Assembly (NCBI RefSeq): GCF_011753055.1
Contig: NZ_VWWJ01000002.1
Coordinates: forward strand, 186,001 to 250,000
Direction of reading: 5' to 3'
DNA length: 64,000 nt
From: Burkholderia sp. Ax-1719
Lineage (GTDB): Bacteria > Pseudomonadota > Gammaproteobacteria > Burkholderiales > Burkholderiaceae
Part shown: positions 58,554 through 64,000 of the stretch, piece after piece
Numbering within the stretch: the stretch's first letter is position 1
Layout of the letters: every line of letters starts with the position of its first letter
Notes under the pieces: generated by a model
The model's database searches: none
Seen by the model: only the letters and a program-made list of their open reading frames with translations
Told to the model about the DNA's origin: nothing
Translations under genes and position numbers: made by a program

Positions 58554-59984
58554 ATGGCCTATACGGAGACGATCGGTCCGCGTACCTACCGTTTCGCGGA
58601 CCTGAAAACCCTGCTGGCGAAGGCGAGCCCGCTGCGCAGCGGCGACCAGCTCGCGGGTGTGGCGGCGGCCAGCGAGGAAGAGCGCGTCGCCGCGAAAATG
58701 GCGCTGGCCGAGGTGCCGCTCAAGACTTTCCTGAACGAGGCGCTGATTCCCTACGAGAGCGACGAAGTCACCCGCCTCATCGTCGATACGCACGATGCAC
58801 AGGCGTTCGCGATGGTCTCGCATCTCACGGTAGGCGACTTCCGCAACTGGCTGCTTGCGCCCGATGCGGATAGCGCCGCGCTTGAGCGCGTAGGGCCTGG
58901 CCTGACGCCGGAGATGGTGGCGGCGGTCTCCAAGCTCATGCGCAACCAGGATCTGATCGCGGTGGCGCGCAAGCGTCCCGTCATCACGCGCTTTCGCAAC
59001 ACCGTGGGGCTGCCGGGCCGCATGTCGGTGCGCCTGCAGCCGAACCATCCCACCGACGATGTAAAGGGCATTGCCGCCTCCATGCTCGACGGTCTCATGT
59101 ACGGCTGCGGCGATGCGATGATCGGCATTAATCCCGCGACCGATAGCCTCGCGGCCATCGTCAAGCTGCTCGCGATGATCGACGGCTTTCGCGAACGCTA
59201 TCGCGTGCCGACGCAATCATGCGTGCTCACACACGTCACCAATACCATCGCGGCGATCGAAAAGGGCGCGCCCGTCGATCTGGTGTTCCAGTCGATCGCC
59301 GGCACGGAAAAGGCCAACGCGAGCTTCGGCATTTCGCTCGCGCTGCTGGGCGAGGCGCGCGAAGCGGCGCTGTCGCTCAAGCGCGGCACCGTCGGCAACA
59401 ACCTCATGTATTTCGAAACCGGGCAGGGTAGCGCATTGTCTGCGAACGCGCATTTCGGCGTCGATCAGCAGACTTGCGAAGTGCGCGCCTACGCTGTCGC
59501 GCGCCATTTCGATCCGTTTCTCGTCAATACGGTGGTGGGTTTCATCGGCCCGGAATACCTCTACGATGGCAAGCAGATCATCCGTGCCGGGCTGGAAGAC
59601 CATTTCTGCGGCAAGTTATTAGGCGTACCAATGGGTTGCGATATCTGCTACACCAATCACGCCGAAGCCGATTCCGACGATATGGATACGCTTCTCACGC
59701 TGCTGGGCACGGCGGGCATCAACTTCATCATGGGAATTCCCGGCGCGGACGACGTGATGCTCAATTACCAGAGCACGTCGTTTCATGATGCGCTGTACGT
59801 GCGTGAGGTATTGGGCCTGCGCCGCGCGCCTGAATTCGAGGAATGGCTGGAAACGATGGAGATCGCCGATGCGAAGGGCGCGTTGCTGCCCACCTCGACG
59901 CGCGTGCCGTTGCTCGCGGGTGCGAACGAGTGGATGGGTATTGGCGTAAGCGCAACGGGCACGAGCCAGGGGGCAAGCGCATGA
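58554..59984 (+). CDS. eutB: Ethanolamine ammonia-lyase large subunit EutB
   Basis: This 476-residue protein is the TIM-barrel subunit that splits ethanolamine to acetaldehyde and ammonia using adenosylcobalamin. Family segments are unmistakable: RFRNTVGLPGRMSVRLQPNHPTDD, MYGCGDAMIGINPATDS, ETGQGSALSANAHFG and CDICYTNHAEADSDDMD. Length is slightly above the usual 453-464 owing to the tail. The last four bases overlap eutC. No microcompartment shell genes are present, so the acetaldehyde must be handled in the cytosol. Confidence 0.97.
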   Translation: MAYTETIGPRTYRFADLKTLLAKASPLRSGDQLAGVAAASEEERVAAKMALAEVPLKTFLNEALIPYESDEVTRLIVDTHDAQAFAMVSHLTVGDFRNWLLAPDADSAALERVGPGLTPEMVAAVSKLMRNQDLIAVARKRPVITRFRNTVGLPGRMSVRLQPNHPTDDVKGIAASMLDGLMYGCGDAMIGINPATDSLAAIVKLLAMIDGFRERYRVPTQSCVLTHVTNTIAAIEKGAPVDLVFQSIAGTEKANASFGISLALLGEAREAALSLKRGTVGNNLMYFETGQGSALSANAHFGVDQQTCEVRAYAVARHFDPFLVNTVVGFIGPEYLYDGKQIIRAGLEDHFCGKLLGVPMGCDICYTNHAEADSDDMDTLLTLLGTAGINFIMGIPGADDVMLNYQSTSFHDALYVREVLGLRRAPEFEEWLETMEIADAKGALLPTSTRVPLLAGANEWMGIGVSATGTSQGASA

Positions 59985-60802
59985 GCGATGCCGTCGAAAA
60001 GAATCCGTGGGCCGGGCTGAAGGCATTCACGAACGCACGCATTGCGTTGGGCCGAGCGGGCAATGGCCTGCCGACTGCGCCGCTGCTCGCGTTCAATCTT
60101 TCGCACGCACAGGCGCGCGACGCGGTGCATCAGCCGCTCGATGCAGAAACATTGCGCGCGCAACTGGAGGAGCAGGGCTTTGCGACGCTGGGCGCGGCGA
60201 GCGCGGCTGCTGACAGGCAACACTATTTGCGTCGGCCTGACCTGGGACGCAGGCTAAGCGACGAAAGCCGTGAAGCGCTTGCTCAAGTGCGGGCCAACAC
60301 CGAAGCCGAAGCCACGTATGTCGCGCCTGACGTGGTGTTCGTGGTTGGCGACGGACTTTCGGCTTTTGCGGCCGCAAAGCAGGCCTTGCCCCTGTTGCAG
60401 GCGGTGCGCAGGCGTCTGGAAGACGATTCCGCCACGAGTTCATGGCGCATCGGCCCCGTGGTGGTGGCGCGCCAGGCGCGCGTGGCGCTGGGCGATGAGA
60501 TCGGCGAATTGCTGGGCGCGAAGCTCGTCGCCATGCTGATTGGCGAGCGTCCCGGGTTGAGTTCGCCGGACAGTCTGGGCGTGTATCTCACCTGGGCGCC
60601 GAAAGTGGGCTGCCACGATGCGCTGCGCAACTGTATTTCGAATGTCCGGCCCGAAGGCCTGCCCTACGAAGCGGCCGCACACAAGCTGCATTACCTGCTC
60701 ACGCACGCGCGGCGGCTGCAGTTGACGGGCGTTGGCCTGAAAGACGATAGCGACGCGACCTTGCCGCAGGAGCCGCATGTCGCGCGGGTGGAAACCGCCT
60801 GA
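59981..60802 (+). CDS. eutC: Ethanolamine ammonia-lyase small subunit EutC
   Basis: This 273-residue subunit completes the cobalamin site of EutB. It contains the family segments ARIALGRAGNGLPTAPLLAFNLSHAQARDAVH, VFVVGDGLSAFAAAKQALPLL, LIGERPGLSSPDSLGVYLTWAP and GCHDALRNCISNVRPEGLPYEAA (in part). The start ATG 59981 overlaps the eutB stop as ATGA, so both subunits are made in a coupled way. Confidence 0.96.
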   Translation: MSDAVEKNPWAGLKAFTNARIALGRAGNGLPTAPLLAFNLSHAQARDAVHQPLDAETLRAQLEEQGFATLGAASAAADRQHYLRRPDLGRRLSDESREALAQVRANTEAEATYVAPDVVFVVGDGLSAFAAAKQALPLLQAVRRRLEDDSATSSWRIGPVVVARQARVALGDEIGELLGAKLVAMLIGERPGLSSPDSLGVYLTWAPKVGCHDALRNCISNVRPEGLPYEAAAHKLHYLLTHARRLQLTGVGLKDDSDATLPQEPHVARVETA

Positions 60803-61049
60803 GCGTGCGCCCTTGAGAGTGCACTCTTTTGGGGCGCGACCTGCGACACCTGCCACAACGATGCGCCGATTTTGAACATCGATAAACCGCGCCAGGCGTG
60901 CGGTGGTGTTCCGCAAAGGCGCATGATCGACACATAACTGTCACACCCACGCCGCCCACATCCCGCCGCAGCAGCCTGGCACGAACCTGGCGCGAATTTT
61001 GCATCGAAGCCTGATCGTTTCGATCAATTTCATGCGCAAGGAGTCACCC

Positions 61050-62078
61050 ATGAATCAAGCGGCCACGCGCATCGAACAGACCGCAGAAGACACGCGTCTC
61101 AACGCGCAGGGCGCGCACGTGCCGGCCGGGCGCGCAATCGTGAGCGTCGCCCATGACGCCGACGAACAGGCGCGCAATCTCGTCGGCTGGCGGCAGACGT
61201 ATGACCAGCTCGCGGCGGGCCGCTTCGTCGGCACGCTCACAGAAATCCCGCTCGATACCATGAAGATTTTCTGCGAGACCACCAGCCACACGCTGCGTCA
61301 GGCGTGCGAAGTGCGTGGCGACGCGTACTGGTTCGGCATTCCGGCGGCGCTCGACGCGCAGGCGCGTATCGATTCGCAGCCCTTCGGCGAGCATGCGATT
61401 GCCGTGCGGCCCGGCAACGTCGAATTCGAACTGCTCACGCCCGCGCAGTTTTCGATCTACGGCGTGGTCGTGCGCGGCGACGTGCTGCGCCACTATGCCG
61501 AAACCGTCGAGCGCGTGCCACTGGACGCACGCTTGCCCACTGCGCCGACGGTGCGCGCGGGCGCGGCGCGTCTCGCGCAGCTTTGCGGATTGCTCGCGCA
61601 ACGTCTGGGCAACACGGACGATAGCGAGGAGCGCGACGCCATGCTTTCCGATATCGAACGCGACGACGCCCAGGCAGAACTGCTGGCGGCGCTCTTCGAC
61701 GCCTGCACAGCACACGATGACGAGCCAGGCGACACGCTCGCCGATGCGCCGTCGCGTCGACGCTGGATCGTCGCGCAGGCGCGCGATTACGTGCTTGCGC
61801 ATCGTTCGCGTCCGGTCGGCGTGCCGGAACTCTGCGAGCAACTGCACGTGAGCCGCCGCACCTTGCAATACTGCTTCCAGGATGTGCTGGGCATGGCGCC
61901 TGCCACCTATCTGCGCGCGCTGCGCCTGAATGGCGCGCGTCGCGATCTATGCGGGCGCGCGGCCGGTTCCGTGCAGGACGTGGCGGCGGCGTGGGGCTTC
62001 TGGCATCTGAGCCAGTTCGCGACGGATTATCGGCGGATGTTCGGTATGCGGCCTTCAGAGGCGCTGCGCGCGGCTTGA
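61050..62078 (+). CDS. eutR: AraC-family regulator, EutR-like
   Basis: This 342-residue regulator has an N-terminal effector domain and a C-terminal AraC double helix-turn-helix (PVGVPELCEQLHVSRRTLQYCFQ, then SVQDVAAAWGFWHLSQFATDYRRMFGMRPSEAL). ATG 61050 follows AAGGAG. It directly follows eutBC and resembles EutR in layout, so it should activate the ethanolamine genes, perhaps with cobalamin and ethanolamine. A small inverted repeat TGATCG/CGATCA (61012-61026) lies just before its ribosome site. Confidence 0.88.
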   Translation: MNQAATRIEQTAEDTRLNAQGAHVPAGRAIVSVAHDADEQARNLVGWRQTYDQLAAGRFVGTLTEIPLDTMKIFCETTSHTLRQACEVRGDAYWFGIPAALDAQARIDSQPFGEHAIAVRPGNVEFELLTPAQFSIYGVVVRGDVLRHYAETVERVPLDARLPTAPTVRAGAARLAQLCGLLAQRLGNTDDSEERDAMLSDIERDDAQAELLAALFDACTAHDDEPGDTLADAPSRRRWIVAQARDYVLAHRSRPVGVPELCEQLHVSRRTLQYCFQDVLGMAPATYLRALRLNGARRDLCGRAAGSVQDVAAAWGFWHLSQFATDYRRMFGMRPSEALRAA

Positions 62079-62086
62079 TCGCCGGA

Positions 62087-62929
62087 TCATCCGGACACCT
62101 GATGACTGGCCGGGCGCGCAATGAACTTGCCTGGGCTCGTGCCGGTGAGACGTCGGAACATCGCGATGAACGCCGACGAAGTCGCATAACCCAGATCGAG
62201 CGCCACCGATTCCACGCTGCGTCCTGCTTGCAGCAGCGGCAGCGCGCTCACCAGCCGCAGACGCGCGCGCCATTCGGTCAGTGACATCCCCAGCTCGCGC
62301 TGCGCGTGGCGCATCAACGTGCGCTCGCTCATGTGAAACGCAGCAGCCAGTTCGGCGAGCGGGCGGTTATCGGCGGGATTGTCGTGAAAGACCTTGAGCA
62401 CGGCGTCCAGCTCCGGATCGTTGCCCTGGGGCAGATAACTGCCCGTGGTCGCGCAAGTGCTGAGTTGATCGACGAGCACGCGCAGCAGGCGCGCGCGCGT
62501 GGGCGATTCGAGGCCGTCGTGGCCTTCGGGCGGCAGCGCGCGCAGATGTTCGAGCATCGCGCGCACGAGCGGCGACACCATCACCGCGCAAGTCTGGGCG
62601 GGCAGCGCGGCGCACAGCTCGCGCTTGATGTAGACCGAACAATGCACCGTCTCCGCGTGATTGAAGCCTACGTGTTCGGTGCCGGGCGCAATCCACAAGG
62701 CCATATGCGGCGGCGCGAGAAAGTAGTCGTCGCGCGTGGTGACTTCGGTGATGCCGCTGAACGAGTAGACGAACTCGCCCCACGGATGGCACATCGACGG
62801 ATAAGTCGCGTGCGAAGGCATGTGTTCCGTGCGGAAGTAGACGGGCACCGGCAGCGTGTCGATAAATGGTGGCTGACGCAGGTGTGGCGCGTGGCGCGGC
62901 GGGCTGGATTTCGAGCGGGACCTGGACAT
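62087..62929 (-). CDS. AraC-family transcriptional regulator with cupin sensor
   Basis: This 280-residue regulator has an N-terminal cupin-like domain (WGEFVYSFSGITEVTTRDDYFLAPPHMALWIAPGTEHVG) and two C-terminal helix-turn-helix units (RPLAELAAAFHMSERTLMRHAQRELGMS and SVESVALDLGYATSSAFIAMFRRLTGTSPGKF). It converges on the EutR-like gene with only eight bases between stops. The ligand is unknown. It lies nine bases downstream of a LysR gene on the same strand and may share its transcript. Confidence 0.9.
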   Translation of the reverse strand: MSRSRSKSSPPRHAPHLRQPPFIDTLPVPVYFRTEHMPSHATYPSMCHPWGEFVYSFSGITEVTTRDDYFLAPPHMALWIAPGTEHVGFNHAETVHCSVYIKRELCAALPAQTCAVMVSPLVRAMLEHLRALPPEGHDGLESPTRARLLRVLVDQLSTCATTGSYLPQGNDPELDAVLKVFHDNPADNRPLAELAAAFHMSERTLMRHAQRELGMSLTEWRARLRLVSALPLLQAGRSVESVALDLGYATSSAFIAMFRRLTGTSPGKFIARPASHQVSG

Positions 62930-62938
62930 GGCTCGGCG

Positions 62939-63865
62939 TTAGGTGGATTGCGTTGCTGCGCTTCGATGCGGGTTTCCGTTGACGCTGTCATGAGCGAACT
63001 CGACGAAGCGCAGCGCGCAACGCGAGGCATCGTTCGCGCGCCAGAGCAGCGTCTGTTCGAGCGGTGCTTCATTCGCGAGCGGCACATAACGCACGCCAGG
63101 CATCTGCAACGCCGCCACGGACGCGGGCACGATCGCGACGCCGCGCTCGGCGGCAACCAGCGCCACGAGCGCAGCGACCTGCGTGGCGGTCGGCCCTAAC
63201 CGTGGCGTGAGCCCCGTTTTCGCGCATAGACGATAGAGCGCCGCATTGAGCGCGGAGCCTTGCCCTGCCGGATACGTGATAAAGGCCTCGTGCGCGAGCG
63301 CCGGGAATTCGACCGCGTCGCTCGCGGCATGTTCGCTTGCGCACGGCACCGCGGCGACCAGCGCTTCGCGGGCCAGCACGCGCTGCGCGATCGCCGGCGG
63401 CGCGGCTTCCGTCGCGGCCCAACCGAAGGCAATGTCGAGCACGCCCGCCGCGATCTGCCGATGTTGATCGACGCTCGCCACTTCGCGAAAGCTCAATTCC
63501 ACTTCCGGCGCCGCACGGCCGAATTCACGGACGATCTCGCTGAATGTGCGCGACATCGGAATGGAACTGGTGTAGCCGATCGCGAGGCGCCCGGCTGCGC
63601 CGCTTGCAAGCCGCTGCGCCGAAGTCTGCGCGCTGATGGCCGCCTCCAGCACCCGGCGCGCTTGATCGAGAAACTGCGCGCCTTCCGGCGTAAGCGTGAC
63701 GTTGCGCGTCGAGCGCTCGAACAGGCGGATGCCCAGCTCCGTTTCGAGCGCGGAAATCTGGCGCGTGAGCGGCGGCTGGGCCATATGCAGGCGATCGGCG
63801 GCGCGGCCGAAGTGCAGTTCGTCGGCGACGGTTACGAAGTAGCGCAGGCGGCGCAGGTCGAGCAT
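62939..63865 (-). CDS. LysR-family regulator (BenM/CatM-like)
   Basis: This 308-residue regulator starts with the BenM/CatM-type helix-turn-helix (MLDLRRLRYFVTVADELHFGRAADRLHMAQPPLTRQISALE, seen in parts) and has a full effector-binding domain. ATG 63865 gives the family N-terminus; the frame is open 32 codons further without similarity. Its target is probably divergent, beyond the window's right edge; only 135 bases upstream are visible. Confidence 0.92.
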   Translation of the reverse strand: MLDLRRLRYFVTVADELHFGRAADRLHMAQPPLTRQISALETELGIRLFERSTRNVTLTPEGAQFLDQARRVLEAAISAQTSAQRLASGAAGRLAIGYTSSIPMSRTFSEIVREFGRAAPEVELSFREVASVDQHRQIAAGVLDIAFGWAATEAAPPAIAQRVLAREALVAAVPCASEHAASDAVEFPALAHEAFITYPAGQGSALNAALYRLCAKTGLTPRLGPTATQVAALVALVAAERGVAIVPASVAALQMPGVRYVPLANEAPLEQTLLWRANDASRCALRFVEFAHDSVNGNPHRSAATQST

Positions 63866-64000
63866 GCGAAGCGTCCCGGTATCAATGGCGACAAAAACGG
63901 TATTAGCCTGCGACGCGCGAGACCTGCAGACTGAATGGACGCATATCGTCACGGAAACCATTCATGTCAGGCAAGCCCTTGCGCGCGGCGTTCTTTCTTT

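Noticed and set aside
60816..60827. AGAGTGCACTCT palindrome after eutC as terminator or operator
   Set aside because: Only a six-base arm with no loop and a short T-run; could be chance, so it was not listed as a feature.

Overview
The window is chromosomal DNA of high GC content from a Burkholderiaceae bacterium, most likely Paraburkholderia or a close relative. The signs are the codon use, the DUF3563 micro-protein, the bacteriophytochrome/heme-oxygenase pair, the minimal ethanolamine ammonia-lyase locus and the many LysR and AraC regulators. I see no rRNA, tRNA, CRISPR array, transposase or prophage. About fifty protein genes are supported.

Layout. (1) 1-3.4 kb: the end of an aldehyde dehydrogenase, a carboxymuconolactone-decarboxylase-like protein, a quinone oxidoreductase broken by a one-base frameshift, and a dicarboxylate/amino-acid symporter. 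(2) 3.4-4.5 kb: about 1.1 kb with no convincing large gene. (3) 4.5-10.7 kb: the most interesting block. It holds a Rieske oxygenase, a FabH-like ketosynthase, a hybrid histidine kinase whose membrane sensor resembles the quorum-sensing kinases CqsS/LqsS/PhcS, and a convergent receiver-histidine-kinase protein of PhcR type. This looks like a signal-synthase/sensor/response module in which a ketosynthase replaces the usual CqsA/LqsA/PhcB synthase. (4) 10.8-13.7 kb: a PRC-barrel protein, a small hydrophilic protein and motAB. (5) 14.4-26.4 kb: a GGDEF cyclase, then a light-sensing block (heme oxygenase, PAS histidine kinase, single-domain response regulator, bacteriophytochrome), a MazG-like protein and the glycogen genes glgA-glgX. 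(6) 26.7-28.9 kb: a heme-monooxygenase-like protein, a membrane protein and a LysR regulator with a strong promoter palindrome.

(7) 28.9-30.9 kb: an AT-richer island with a DUF6402 protein followed by two tandem paralogous membrane-anchored small proteins, which looks like an effector with immunity genes. (8) 30.9-34.8 kb: a three-subunit gluconate-2-dehydrogenase-type membrane dehydrogenase. (9) 34.9-37.4 kb: a chemoreceptor and a secreted SnoaL-like protein. (10) 37.8-43.1 kb: a compact Csu-type chaperone-usher pilus operon and a small repeat-containing secreted protein. (11) 43.2-46.2 kb: a LysR regulator, a 46-aa DUF3563 protein, a PhzF-like protein lacking the catalytic glutamate, and two small hypotheticals. 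(12) 46.4-48.7 kb: a ZnuD-like TonB-dependent receptor behind a near-perfect Zur box. (13) 48.8-56.6 kb: a five-gene operon encoding a tripartite RND pump and its own two-component system. (14) 57-62 kb: ethanolamine permease, EutB, EutC and a EutR-like regulator. (15) 62-63.9 kb: an AraC and a LysR regulator.

Functions are inferred from protein motifs, gene order and DNA signals read by eye. No database search was run, so family names are recognition calls. Start sites are given with reasons where they are uncertain.
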